A stretch of DNA of 64,000 nucleotides. Origin: Selaginella moellendorffii (Eukaryota > Streptophyta > Lycopodiopsida > Selaginellales > Selaginellaceae). The notes under the pieces were generated by a model that saw only the letters and a program-made list of their open reading frames with translations, was not told the origin of the DNA and searched no databases. Each line of letters starts with the position of its first letter. Within the stretch, counting starts at the first letter, position 1. The stretch lies in NCBI RefSeq assembly GCF_000143415.4, contig NW_003314273.1, positions 1,038,264-1,102,263 on the forward strand, in the 5' to 3' direction. The position numbers and the translations under genes are program-made. Below are positions 15,660 through 26,263 of the stretch, one piece after another.

Positions 15660-16172
15660 TCCTGCGCACCCTCTTGGATGGACCCAACCGGAGGAGAGCC
15701 CCGTCACTCTCCGCCGTTTAGGTGCCAACCAATGAATCCATCCCTACATTTGAGCCGCACCACCGGATCCCCTGACGGCCCCCTCCCACCAGATGAAGGG
15801 ATGGCGAGCGCCGCAGTCCACCAGAAAACAAATGACTGCCCATCCTATATGAGGCCGAGCCCGTCTGTATGACATGAGCATGAGTTAAAAAAGTTGCAAA
15901 AAAGAATATATTTCCCCCCTGCCGGATCGCCTGGCCTTGAAGCTAGCAGACCTTTCACCGGCTATTGCCGTAATGTGAAACGTGGCCAGACACACCCCGG
16001 AAAAAGCCAGCCGACCATAGCAAGAGCATGACACCACCACTGCAACTGAGGAGGAGATGATCACCCCCTTGTTTTTTATATTTGGTAGTGGAGCCCCGTC
16101 TCTGTCACTCGAATGGAAATCCTAACGAACACTGACGAGAGAGCAAGTCGAGAGCTCCTCGCTCCTCCTCCA
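15660..16172. other. intergenic region tubby-like / DTW
   Basis: About 513 bp: upstream region of the tubby-like gene and 3' flank of the DTW gene. Apart from a short A-rich stretch near 15890-15910 I see nothing distinctive. Confidence 0.4.
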
Positions 16173-17669
16173 TCACAGCTGCTGCAACTGGGCTGGCAGC
16201 CGACAAAGTGGCTTGCCCCCACGCTTCCGTCGGCAGGCAAGTGAATCGAAGAGACAAGTGATCGACTTATCAATCACTCGAGCCGATTCCTCGAGTTGAG
16301 CCCCCACCAGCGCCATCTCTCTGCGGGAGCTTAGCTCGCGCAGCAGTTGACTCGCGGCGGCTGCTGTGCAAGTTTTCTCAGTGGACGGCTGGGGCCTGCC
16401 AGTGCTTGCGCTTTAGCTGTGGAAACAAATCGACACTGCGGAGCTTTTACCTCAGTGCATGCATTGCCGAGGGCAGAAGTGGCTCTAAAGTCACGCAAGG
16501 GACCGCATCGTTCCATGCTCGATTGGCGCGAATCTGGGAAGGGACAGGTGCTCAAAGCAAAAGAGAAAAGATATGCTTACGTTGATGCGACTGAGCATAG
16601 CCTTGGAGTTGGTCCAAGTTCCATCCATCAAAATGAAGTGAAGTGCACACGCAGCCTCCTCCTATAAAGCATTTCGAGTTATGCCCCCTCGACGTATCCT
16701 TCAGCTTTACCTCCGACCGCTTTGATGCCTCCTCCACAAACACGTCTGCAATTGGAATCTCGTCGACCCGGTATCCAGTTTCATCCCGTCCCGGATAGAC
16801 ACACCACACATTCTCGTGGCCTGTACACACAAGGCAAAGCTCAATAAGTGAGTGATACTTGTCTGGTCCATCTATCCACAAACCAGCCTGCTGAAGAGCG
16901 CTCCACATGGCATTCTCTTGCTGCTCCACGCCAAATATGCACAGCCTCACCGCCTCAAACCCAAAGGTTTGCCAGAGCAGCTTCCCGGTATTGTTCTTCC
17001 TCAGGAAATCCTGCACAGGAGAAGCACGAGTCACTTGAATCACGCCAAGTCAGCAGGCAGGCTCATACCAAATAGCACAGCATGCCCCACACTCAAAGCT
17101 GAATCCTTTAACGAAGAGCGCGGAGAGAGTAAAAAGAAACGACACGAAAGGAGCGACACTACCTTGGGATGCATGTAGAGCCAAAGCTTGATACCGCGCC
17201 ACAGCGATGCCTTGAGGATCTTGTTGCAGATGCAATCTTCCAGACGAGGCAGCCAGCACTAGAAATAGACAAAGCACCAAGAAAAAAAAAAATTACGGGC
17301 GAGAGAAAGATCGCATACCCCGTCACACAGGTAGCCATCGGCGCTCAGCAGCCGGCACGCAATCTGCCGGGAAGAGAAAAACTGCAGCTTCTGCTCCGAA
17401 TCCGCAATGCTTCTATAAACAGCACGATGCCTTTTGTCCTCTTCGAGCTGCAAAATTCCAGTATTACTCGTCCACTCCACTCAAACCACTCAAACCACCT
17501 CGACTTTGAGAGGAGGGCCGAGAGACTCAATCTTGGTAGCCGTCTCCTCGACGAGCTTGACGAGCATGGCAGGCGGCGGCTCGCAATCCCCGGTGAGAGA
17601 CTGCCATCTCCTGAGCAATGCCTCCTTGTGGCTGTGCATACCTCGAGCTGCGGCGACGCTCCTCCGCAT
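16173..17669 (-). CDS. DTW-domain protein, probable tRNA-uridine aminocarboxypropyltransferase
   Basis: DTW-domain enzymes transfer the 3-amino-3-carboxypropyl group of SAM to tRNA uridine. I joined exons by hand. The ATG at 17667-17669 gives MRRSVAAARGMHSHKEALL; a GT-AG intron separates it from LEEDKRHRAVYRSIADSEQK. Cysteine-rich blocks YLCDG and CWLPRLEDCICNKI and the motif DFLRKNNTGKLLWQTFG follow. The diagnostic block LHFILMDGTWTNSKAMLSR (about 16580-16640) carries the D-G-T-W signature, and STGRPQPSTEKTCTAAAA lies near the C-terminus. TGA is at 16173-16175. The activity is inferred from the family only. A telo-box-like AACCCTAA at 17693-17700 lies just upstream. Confidence 0.8.
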
Positions 17670-17970
17670 AGCACATACAACCAGCTCTGTGTAACCCTAA
17701 AAATGCGAGCGTATCATACTTAGTAAAAGCTGTATCATGCAGTTTGGAAGTGTGAGTGTTGCTTAATTTGACATGGCATCTTAACAAAGCAACATATAAA
17801 CATGCAAAGGGGTGGCAGCAAGCGTCAGATTTGGGACGGATTTCGGGCGGGTATGCGGCACTTCGTGTGTCGCTGAAGGTAAGCGGCATCACCCAGTTGG
17901 AGATAGATTCTCGAGTTGGATTGAGAGAGATCATAGGGCCTTTTCTCCGTTTGTAGGAGGGGCGGCGACG
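17670..17970. promoter_or_regulatory. divergent promoter DTW / LEC1-type NF-YB, with TATA box, uORF and leader intron
   Basis: On the plus strand TATAAA lies at 17795-17800. A short upstream ORF (MRHFVCR) spans 17853-17876. A likely 5'-UTR intron runs from GT at 17879 to AG at 17956 (78 bp), 14 bp before the NF-YB ATG. On the minus strand a telo-box-like AACCCTAA lies at 17693-17700. The intron is inferred from splice consensus and from the lack of homology upstream of the ATG. Confidence 0.5.
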
Positions 17971-18498
17971 ATGACGGACGCGGGGAGTCCCGCGAGCACA
18001 GACAGCCGCAACTCGGACGATGCCAACTGCAGCAGCATCCGGGAGCAGGACCGCTTCATGCCCATCGCCAACGTCATCCGGATCATGCGCAAGGTGCTGC
18101 CGGCGCACGCCAAGATCTCCGACGACGCCAAGGAGACGATCCAAGAGTGCGTGTCCGAGTTCATCAGCTTCATCACCAGCGAGGCCAACGACAAATGCCA
18201 GCGCGAGCAGCGCAAGACCATCACCGCCGAGGACCTCCTCTGGGCCATGAGCAAGCTCGGATTCGACGATTACGCCGACCCGCTCTCGCTCTTCCTCCAC
18301 AAGTACCGGGAGATTGAAGGCGACCACAGGGGCTCCATACGAGGCGAGCCATCCTTGCTCGTCTCCACCAAGAAACCATCGTCGTCTTCATCCTCGCCCG
18401 CTCCCTCGGATCATCTCTACGCCGCCGGCCTCGGCTACTACAAAGACTCTTCCGCGGCACCACTATCTTTCGTCCCGGATCCTTACGGCTACAAGTAG
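17971..18498 (+). CDS. LEC1-like: NF-YB transcription factor subunit, LEC1 type
   Basis: A histone-fold B subunit of the CCAAT-binding NF-Y complex. It is 175 residues in a single coding exon from ATG 17971. The central domain has [58 protein letters not shown] and [20 protein letters not shown]. The Asp after REQ (residue 27) is the residue that separates LEC1/L1L proteins from ordinary NF-YB, which carry Lys or Arg there. In seed plants LEC1 controls embryo maturation and lipid storage; in a non-seed plant its role is less clear. Short Ser-rich tails flank the domain. A leader intron and upstream ORF suggest post-transcriptional control (inference). Confidence 0.93.
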   Translation: MTDAGSPASTDSRNSDDANCSSIREQDRFMPIANVIRIMRKVLPAHAKISDDAKETIQECVSEFISFITSEANDKCQREQRKTITAEDLLWAMSKLGFDDYADPLSLFLHKYREIEGDHRGSIRGEPSLLVSTKKPSSSSSSPAPSDHLYAAGLGYYKDSSAAPLSFVPDPYGYK

Positions 18499-18631
18499 GA
18501 GTAGAAGAGAGCCCAAGTTTTCCAGAGAGCCAAGTTTTCCATCGGCCAAAAAACGCTTTAGGACTCCACCCGATCAAGTATTGTATGATGGTGATGACGA
18601 CGATTTTATGATACATACAACCCCTCAAACC

Positions 18632-21071
18632 TCAAATGCTCGCCTCCGGTCGCCACATCTTCTTCTGAGCGGCCACAAACTGTTGCTGCTCCTCCTGGTC
18701 CTCCACCTCCTGTGACGACTTTCGTGAGGAGGAGAGCACCTTCACCTCCCAGTGCAACGACTTGACGATCGGTTCTAGTTCCTTCAAAACTTCTGGCTTG
18801 TCTCTGATTAGAGCCCAGCCTTCCGGCCTCAAAATTCTATCCATCTCCAACAAAACATGACTGGCGTTACAGCTGCAAGAAGAAGCCACACTGCTGTTAG
18901 AAGGAAGAAAGCCAAAAGAGGAAGAAAACGAAAGAACGAGGAACTTGCAAGAAGAAACGAAACGGATTACCTTGTTCCCAGCTGCGAGAACAAACCGTCC
19001 GCGTGGAGGAGGTCGTAGGTTCTCGGATACGTGCTGAAGGACTCACACCAATCGTGGTAAATCCCGAAAAGACCTCGATCAAAAACAATCGGTAGCGTAT
19101 CCTCGCCATTTGCAGGAACCACGTTCATCACCCACACTGGCAGAGTAGCCAAGGCAGCTGCAAACCTGCAGGAGAGAAACTTAAAAACGCTTACAAAGGA
19201 AGAGAGAAAGGTGGAAGGAGACTATACCCGCCATAACCCGCTCTCATATCCATTACGTTCCTTATCCCATCCCAGTCGATTCCAACGTTCTTCTCGTACG
19301 AGTTGCGAACAACACCCTTCCAATGCTCGGTCTCGGAAGCAAACTCCTCTGCAGACGGACCGTGGAGAGATTTTGGAGTGGCTTCCAGCCGCCCTGGCCA
19401 CGCGTCAGGCCAGTCTACACGAGCTTTTCCAATTTCATGCATGCACCCTCCAAGAGGATTATACCTGTCATGGTGCAGTTCGGATAAGGTTACTACCAGG
19501 AGTAGCAGGAAATAGAAAAGAGCATACCATGCAGCATCAGGGGAGTCCTCCTTCTCACAGATTGGAGGCTCACTGGCAGATCGTTGACGGTAGCATGTAT
19601 CATCCCACGGCTTTTGAAATACTGCTACCCCGATACCAGTCAAAGGATCTTTGGTTCTAGCCAGCCTCTTCCAGCACATTTTCGATGCCGCCCTAGTCGT
19701 CTCTGTAATACTCGCAGCCACGGGTTAGAAGAAGCGAGAGTCGCACAGAAACAAGCACCTTTCCATATCTGAACGTCCTCAGGCTCGTGTTGATAGACAG
19801 GGGTGGCGGACCAGATGAAATACCCTCCGGGGCGAAGAACCCTGTTGAGCTCCAACAACAGCTTGGCGCCTGAAATGCCGAGTTGGATTTCATGCCCGAG
19901 AGTCAAGACGTGCTCACCTTCAACATGCCATGGTACTCTGCAGCGAGCACAGTGTACTGCATCGTAAACATTGCTAGGAAAAGGAAGCCGCGTTGTTCCC
20001 ATCACCGCTGAGATTGCGGGGATTCCACGCTCCAGCGCAAACTGGACCTGCGCTTCGTGCTCGTCCTTGGGAGCGAAAGACATGGTAAGCACGTCCTTGT
20101 CAAACAGGTAACCCCCAAAGCTAGCCACACCGCAACCAACATCCAGAACAACACGAGTGTGCGTTCCCCAGGCAATGGCTGGCAGAGTCTGCAGACAATC
20201 ATCTTCAGCTGGCACCGTCAGCAAGATATATCGAGCGTACCTTCTCCACAAACTCGATATATCGCGTCGCGCCCTTCTTGAACTGTGTCCCTCCGCCGGG
20301 GAAGACAAGCACGTCATCCTTGCGCATCACCCACTGCTGGTCAGCTTTGTACGAGACTAGACCCGTGTGTGGAACATTGTAATACCAGATCTGCAACCAA
20401 ACAACTCTATAAGATTGTAGAGGTAGCGTAAGAAACAAAGAGCTGGTTACCTCGCTTCTGCTCCTGGGCCAAGGAATGCGAGGCCGGTAGCCGTCCGGAA
20501 GCGGCACTAGACACAAGCGGCTCCCCTCGTCAAGGGGGCAGTGCCTCTCCCTGTGCTCGTAGTGCTTGGTGCTCTTGAGGCTCTTGATGGCCCTGACGTT
20601 GTCCAGGCATGGGATGTAGTCGGATCCAGCAGCGGACGAGCACAGCTTCCAGTCGTAGTGTGGGACTTCCAAGGAGCCACTGTCTAGCCTCTGGTTTTCT
20701 TCCTTCTCCTCCTGTGATTCCTCGGCTTGAGTGGCCAAGTTGCCGTCGATCTCCTTGTTCTCCACTGTGAGCTCGGCATCCCCGTCGGAGTGAGCTGCCT
20801 CCTCAGCTTCCCTGTCCGACCCCCTGGATTCCGGATCTGACGCTTCCGAGTCGCCATCAATCCTGGAATCCTCAAAGACTTGTGTGTCAATTTTCGCCCC
20901 CGAAACGGCCACCTTGTTGAGGAGAGGTGGTCCAGATCTAAGCGTGGCTACGCGCTGGGGCGTGGCGGGAGCAAGCAGCATCCAGGCGGCCACGAGCGCG
21001 AAGCTGACGCCAATGCAGATCGCCGCTGGGACGACGGCGGAGCGCTTGTCGGCGCGCTGCTGCTTGGCCAT
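18632..21071 (-). CDS. PMT24-26-like Golgi methyltransferase (pectin-methyltransferase family)
   Basis: A type II Golgi membrane protein of the plant PMT/QUASIMODO2 family, proposed to methylate pectin. The ATG at 21069-21071 begins a short cytosolic tail, then one membrane span ([18 protein letters not shown]) and a long Glu/Asp-rich stem characteristic of the PMT24-26 subgroup. Family blocks are [46 protein letters not shown], the SAM motif [104 protein letters not shown] and the C-terminal [13 protein letters not shown]. There are several short introns. It ends at TGA 18632-18634, close to the 3' end of the LEC1-type gene. Confidence 0.93.
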
Positions 21072-21196
21072 GTCGCGCGCATATCAATCTGTGTAGCCCA
21101 GCGTACCTCTTTCTCAGCTGCGCAGAGCAAATCTAGGGCAGTGCCTCAGTGGGATCACTGCTTAAATACATCGCATTGCTTAATGTGCCACACTTA

Positions 21197-22095
21197 TTAA
21201 TCTGTGAAGTTTGGAGCAACGGACTGCCCTTGACGGGCCGAGGGGGATGGCTCGACGTGCTTGGCCGGAGCAACGTGAGGCTTGGTCAGCTGCGCCGGAA
21301 GCTTGGCGATGCCCTCCAAGTAGAAGGTGTAGAAGAGCTTGGTCGGGAAGATGATCTGCTGCAGCTTCACCTGGCCGCGAGCCCCGTTGAAGATGCCACT
21401 CCCGCCGGTGATCGCCATGTACGTATCCTGGTACGTGATGTAGGCCCCCTGATTCCAGCTCTCCATCACAACCCATATTCATCCGGAAGAGGGATCTATA
21501 CCTGAACGGAGATGTGGCCGTAGTCCCCGAAGTAGAAGCTGTAGGTGGCCTCGTATCGATCTCCTTTGCCAGGAACGTGTTTGATGAGCACACACAGGCC
21601 AGCAGTGATCCCCAGCCGCGTCTCCAAGCAACCATCGTAGAGCTGCCATGGACATCATCAAGAGCGAGGCAAAGTTCGTGTAGCGGGCTTACTTTGTTGG
21701 AGAAAGGAACCAGGTCGCCCAGCGCATTGGTTGGCTTGGCTTTGTCCCCCTTGAGAAGCACGGGGCTGCCCCTGTCCAGCTCGTTGATCTCGTACACGGA
21801 CAGGGTTTGCACCTCACGCGGCTGCTGCGCTGCGGCCAATCCATCCGACACACAGACATATTCGGACAAGAGAGCTTCAGTTCTTACCTTTGTCCCCAGA
21901 GAAGATCCCAAAGAAGCACTTGGGTGAGGGGACAATGGCAGCTGATCTCGCCGTCAAGGGAACCAAGCGGATCCAAGAGGATGCAAGGCGATTGGGCGTG
22001 CAGAAAGACGAGCGGAGCAAGGTGGCCTTGCAAGCATTCGCGTTGTGGTCCCCTGTTGCCGCTCCCAGCCCCAATGGCGCCAGGGAACTTGCCAT
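21197..22095 (-). CDS. AOC: allene oxide cyclase, plastidial
   Basis: The enzyme turns unstable allene oxide into 12-oxo-phytodienoic acid, the stereo-defining step of jasmonate synthesis in plastids. The ATG at 22093-22095 opens a Ser/Ala/Arg-rich leader fitting a transit peptide ([17 protein letters not shown]). The mature part has [28 protein letters not shown], then [20 protein letters not shown] and [12 protein letters not shown] on the middle exons. The last exon gives [28 protein letters not shown] and [16 protein letters not shown], with TAA at 21197-21199. Family residues look intact. The divergent neighbour ICMT starts 180 bp away. Confidence 0.93.
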
Positions 22096-22275
22096 GCTGC
22101 TAGCTAGTGCTGTGATGCGGGCAAACTCCAAATGGATTGGAACTCTTTGGGCCAACAACAGTGATGGTGCTTGGCCAACAACAGTGATCGTGCTTGCCAG
22201 ACAGGACCACGTGTTACTAGTGGTCGTCCAGCTCATCCATCCAGTAGGGCTAGCTCAGTACGCTAGGGCGATAGA

Positions 22276-22998
22276 ATGATCCACCAGCTCGCCCTCCTCG
22301 TTGGTGTGCTCTCCTTCTTCCACAGCTCCGAGTTCGCCCTCGCGTTGCTCATCCATGGCCGCCATCACGTCTCCTGGAAGTGTAAGATTCCCTTGTTTCG
22401 CAAGCACGTTGACTTAGTAGACAGGCAGCGTTCCTCTTTAGCCGCGACTACCTCGTGGCCATGGCTGCGGGCGTTCTGGAGCATCTTGCGGAGAGCTTGG
22501 TGGTTCCAGGAATCAAGGAGCACCCGTGGATGAGCAACGCGGGCCTCGCTCTCGTGGTCGCGGGGGAGATGATTCGCAAGGCGGGAATTCTAACCGCGTG
22601 GAATGGCTTCACTCACGACATCAAGACTCGCCGCCATGACAATCACATCCTCGTCACGCACGGGATTTACAGGTGCGTGATCGAAGAATTCATGCCGCCG
22701 CGCCCGTCTCACTGACCTGTGCTCCAGCTTCCTTCGCCATCCTGGCTATGCCGGCTTCTTTCTGTGGTCCGTGGGAACACAGGTGATGATGCTCAACCCC
22801 TTGTGCACCATCGCCTACGCGATTGTCACCTGGAGATTCTTTCACTCTCGCATTGCGTATGTTGCCTCCTTGTTACTCTTTTCCTTCATAACACTACCTG
22901 TCGTCAGCTGCGAGGAGTACTTTCTCCGCCGCTTCTTTGGATCCCAGTACGAAGATTACGCTCGGCGTGTTCCATCGGGAATCCCCTTCATCAAATAG
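22276..22998 (+). CDS. ICMT: isoprenylcysteine carboxyl methyltransferase
   Basis: An ER membrane enzyme that methylates the C-terminal prenylcysteine of CaaX proteins (STE14 family). The ATG at 22276 begins MIHQLALLVGVLSFFHSSE. By reading phase, exon 1 joins after an intron to SFLFSRDYLVAMAAGVLEHL. Further blocks are MIRKAGILTAWNGFTHDI, LVTHGIYR then FLRHPGYAGFFLWSVGTQ, VMMLNPLCTIAYAIVTWRFF, and the ending CEEYFLRRFFGSQYEDYARR with VPSGIPFIK. The RHPGYAGF and CEEYFL...YARRVPSG motifs form the SAM-binding pocket in this family. About four introns are present. Its stop codon abuts the stop codon of the opposite-strand gene. Confidence 0.93.
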
Positions 22999-24887
22999 CT
23001 ACGAGATCGATTGGCTTCTAGTTACCGCAGACAGAACATCCAGCCACCCCTCGAGAATTCTGGGAACTTCGCACGGACTTTCTGTGGGTCTGGCATAACA
23101 GCAAACTAATATCAGTACGGGCAAGAGACTTGAGCTACTCGTAGGTTCGTCGTCACCTTGGAAGAAACTCCCGTCCAGCAACCAGGACGACGTCACAGAC
23201 TTGTTCCACAAAATCCTCCAAAGACGGGACTGCAGTATTGACCATAAGCAAGCTTTCGACTGCACCCTGGCTCACGCAAGAGAGGGAATATCAGCGGTGG
23301 AAGCATATCAAGCGGAGTGCTCTCACCGCCAACTGAGTGGCACTCCCAACCTGCAGCTTGTAGCAAAGCTGCTCTAACAAGTGATTTTTCCCACCGCAAC
23401 GGTCCGTAATCTGCACGAGGTGGAACTTTGAGTGTTTGAAGCAATGCATCGGGCATACATACATCGTGCTGTCGGGTGGCGGCAGCGTTGTTCTCCTTGT
23501 GCTGGAGCTCGTGACACAGCGAAGTCACTTGGGAGCGCAAGGCGCCCAGCTCCCAGGCCATTGTCGCCTTTTGCTTCTCATAAATGCCCACCTGTGGTCT
23601 CATCAGCAAGCAGGGAGAGTCGGACCACAAAAACTGAAAGTCGACTTTACCAGCTGTAACGGCTTCAGGTCTCGGGACAGGAGATTCCAGTCGAGACCAC
23701 CGCTTGCTCCTCGTGCCTGGCGTGCTCGCATGACCTTGTTCTTAAGGTTCCTGTAGCACTCGACATCCTTTGACCGCTGGCTCTCCTCCTGCTTGCATGA
23801 CCGCCGACCATGGATTTAATCAATGTCTCCGGATCCATGACATAGAGAGAAAGCTATGGCCACCTTTTCAATCGATTCCAGCAGCCTCGTCTGGTACTTG
23901 CGAGCGTCCCGTTCTTTAGACCGGCAGTTGTGTTCCAGTTGGCTGCTCCAAAGGAAAGAAACTATCGAGTTGATAAACGCACCATGACATACCTACAGCG
24001 CTGTTGGAGGTTTGAGTTGGTGGCCTCGAGGGACTGGACCTCCCTCCGAAACCTTGAGGCAGCCTTGGCGGCTGCAGACAGAGCTGCCTGCGACCGTTGC
24101 TCCGATGACGCCAACTTCTTCTTCCACAGTTGCAGTTCGCCATCCTGCCGTACCAAGAGAAGGTTGCTCTGCTCCTCTTGTCTGCGACTCCTCTCCGCCT
24201 CCTCTAAAAGCTCCTGCAAGGAAACGCTAAGGGACATGCGGGAAACATTTTGTGAACCTGAATAAAGCTCTCTCTTCGTACGTATTCCCGGGCGAGGTCT
24301 ACTACAGTTCCCAGCAGCTGCTCCCCGGAAAGCGGTTTTGTGATTGGAGGGAAACCCGCATCCGCGAGTAGAGTGTTGGCGACGGGGAGCAGATTACAAT
24401 CCGACGATTGGCCGCGGTTGAAGGGGACGTCTGTGGCAGCGCTGCTGTCGCTGCTACTACATGTGTGGGCAGCCGCTAGCACGGAAGTTGGCGAGGCTGG
24501 CCTATTATATGAAACATCTGCGACTGGGCTACTGGTGTTGCGCTCGAGGCGCGAGACAGCAGCAGCCGGGCCTGGGGAAAGAATCTTGTGTGTACGGCTG
24601 GCAAAGGTAGCAGTGATACCTTGGGCCGCAGCCGATTCCTGGCAATCATTATATCCTTCGGTCGTACTGCTGGTACTGCATTCAAGAACGCAGGGCAGCA
24701 CAGGATCTTGGCTCGGGGCCATGCCAGCATCATCCCGAACGTAGCGGTCGTCGTCGTCGTGCTGCTTCTTGACGGAGGAGGTTACCCAACGATGTTCTTG
24801 ATCCTCTTGACTCTCGGACTGGCTCTGCTGCTGTTGCAATCCATACCTCTCTGCGAGCGAACGAACAAAGGTCTCCCATTCCTCCAT
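22999..24887 (-). CDS. coiled-coil protein, SSX2IP/ADIP (Msd1)-like
   Basis: The ATG at 24885-24887 gives MEEWETFVRSLAERYG. A Ser-rich, poorly conserved region follows, then TLLADAGFPPI...LLGTVVDLAREYVRRE, resembling the N-terminal block of afadin- and alpha-actinin-binding (SSX2IP/Msd1) proteins. The next exons are predicted coiled coil rich in Gln/Glu/Arg (LQELLEEAERSRRQEEQSN, LQLWKKKLASSEQRSQAALS, LRSQVTSLCHELQHKENN). I joined the last exon by phase to end ...GWLDVLSAVTRSQSIS with TAG at 22999-23001; an in-frame stop near 23155 would apply if that intron is retained. Animal and fungal relatives act at centrosomes and spindle poles. The family call is moderate and the gene model tentative. 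Confidence 0.6.
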
Positions 24888-25839
24888 GGCTGCTTCGCTT
24901 CGCTGCCGACCTAGCTGACCTGAGCTGATGAGCTACCACTTTCTTGCTTCCATTCTTGTTGCAAAGAAGCGGGAAAGAGCATGCCACGTGGCGCGGGGAC
25001 CGGTGGACAACGTCATAGTAGAGGACGTGCAAAGTGTTTAATGCAATGCTTCCTCTTCTTCTATCCACCGTTGTGATGGAGAGGAACAATTCTCGATTTT
25101 TTAAAGGATTTGCAAGTCGAGCAGCAGCAGCAGCAGCACCACCACCACCGCCACACGAATGAAGAGCAATTGCGTTGAGAGCTATGTGGCGCCGTCGCCG
25201 TAGCAAGGATTGAGGTAGCGTTCACGACTCACGAGTCCCGGCTGAAGAGAAGTTTTCCATTTTGTGCGAATAATCCCGTCGCTCTCGGTTGCAATTGCGA
25301 TTCCGTGTTTCCGTGGCCGCCCCTTCTCAATCTCCGCGCCCTCATTGATGCTGATGGTGTTTCCGCAGATTCTTTCCAGGAAGAAAGAGGCGTAGGTAAT
25401 CAGCATCCGAATCAAAAGCGACACTTGACACACACGCGCTTGATGCTTCCCATCTCACCTGGACGTTCTGTGGTTTAAATTCACCTGCCTAGAAGACTTG
25501 AGAGACGCGCGCGAGAGGCTGGACGAGGGTTGCTGCTTGTTCTTTTAGACTATCTATTTCCTAGTAGCTGCTCCTCCTTCCATTCTTCTTTTTGGTTGTG
25601 GAGCAAGGGCGTCTTGTCTTGCTGTTGGTCCTAGCCTAGCATCCCCTAGCAGGAGTGACTACATAGCTCTCTCCCTTCTCTCCCTTCAAGCTCCTCTTCA
25701 CCTTTCTTGAAACAAGAAACGTTTAGACTTTGCTTTCTCTTTCTTTCTTTTTTGCTGCGGGCCAAACACGTATATCGATCGATCAGTTTTGCCGGCTTTG
25801 AGATTGCGTGTGTGCGCAGCGTGAGCAACATATAACATC
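24888..25839. other. gene-free divergent region ADIP-like / FPF1-like
   Basis: About 950 bp, the longest gene-free stretch here. It holds a CAG/CAC trinucleotide run near 25118-25154 and a CT-rich tract near 25727-25752 in the probable FPF1 leader. Short open frames on the minus strand (for example 25182-25433) have no recognisable domain and I do not call them genes. Confidence 0.5.
25118..25154. repeat. (CAG)n-(CAC)n trinucleotide repeat
   Basis: An imperfect run of CAG then CAC/CCA triplets in the intergenic region. Confidence 0.75.
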
Positions 25840-26187
25840 ATGTCGGGCGTGTGGGTGTTCAAGAATGGAGTGGCGAGATTAGTCTCCAATCCGCTCATGG
25901 AGCCGATCGACAGCGGCGAGCGCGGAATTCTTCGCAAGAAAGTGCTGGTGCATGTCCCCAGCAACCAGATCATCTCCTCCTACGCGCACCTCGAGGCCAA
26001 ACTCTTGGATCTTGGGTGGGAGCGCTACCCCTACGAAGAGCCCGATCTTATCCAGTTCCACAAGATCTCCTCGGTCGACCTCATCTCTCTGCCCGCAGAC
26101 TTCACCAGGTTCAAGACCATCCACATGTACGACATTGTTGTCAAGAACAGATCCTTCTTTGAAGTACGGGACTTCTCATGTACTTAA
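25840..26187 (+). CDS. FPF1: flowering-promoting factor 1-like protein
   Basis: A small plant-only protein of 115 residues in one exon from ATG 25840. It starts MSGVWVFKNGVARLVSNP, the hallmark of the FPF1/RAA1 family. Further blocks are RKKVLVHVPSNQIISSYAHL, LGWERYPYEEPDLIQFHK, SVDLISLPADFTRFKTIHMY and DIVVKNRSFFEVRD. Angiosperm members promote flowering or alter growth and gibberellin response. Finding the family in a probable non-flowering plant implies an older growth role (inference). A pyrimidine-rich leader precedes the start. Confidence 0.93.
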   Translation: MSGVWVFKNGVARLVSNPLMEPIDSGERGILRKKVLVHVPSNQIISSYAHLEAKLLDLGWERYPYEEPDLIQFHKISSVDLISLPADFTRFKTIHMYDIVVKNRSFFEVRDFSCT

Positions 26188-26263
26188 AAATTCGCTCCCT
26201 TCCCCCACCAAGACAAAGAAGAAAAATACAAACCATGATAATAAAATGTTGCTCCCATTCTGT

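Noticed and set aside
17527-18327. 266-codon minus-strand open frame over the LEC1-type gene
   Set aside because: Antisense to the NF-YB domain and the first DTW exon, with no homology of its own.
22999-23155. Early stop as the true end of the ADIP-like gene
   Set aside because: An in-frame TGA near 23155 would end the protein sooner, but a GT-AG intron removes it and keeps an open frame to 22999. The spliced form is preferred with low certainty.
25182-25433. Minus-strand 83-codon open frame in the large intergenic gap
   Set aside because: No domain, no recognised family and no clear splice partners, so unsupported as a gene.
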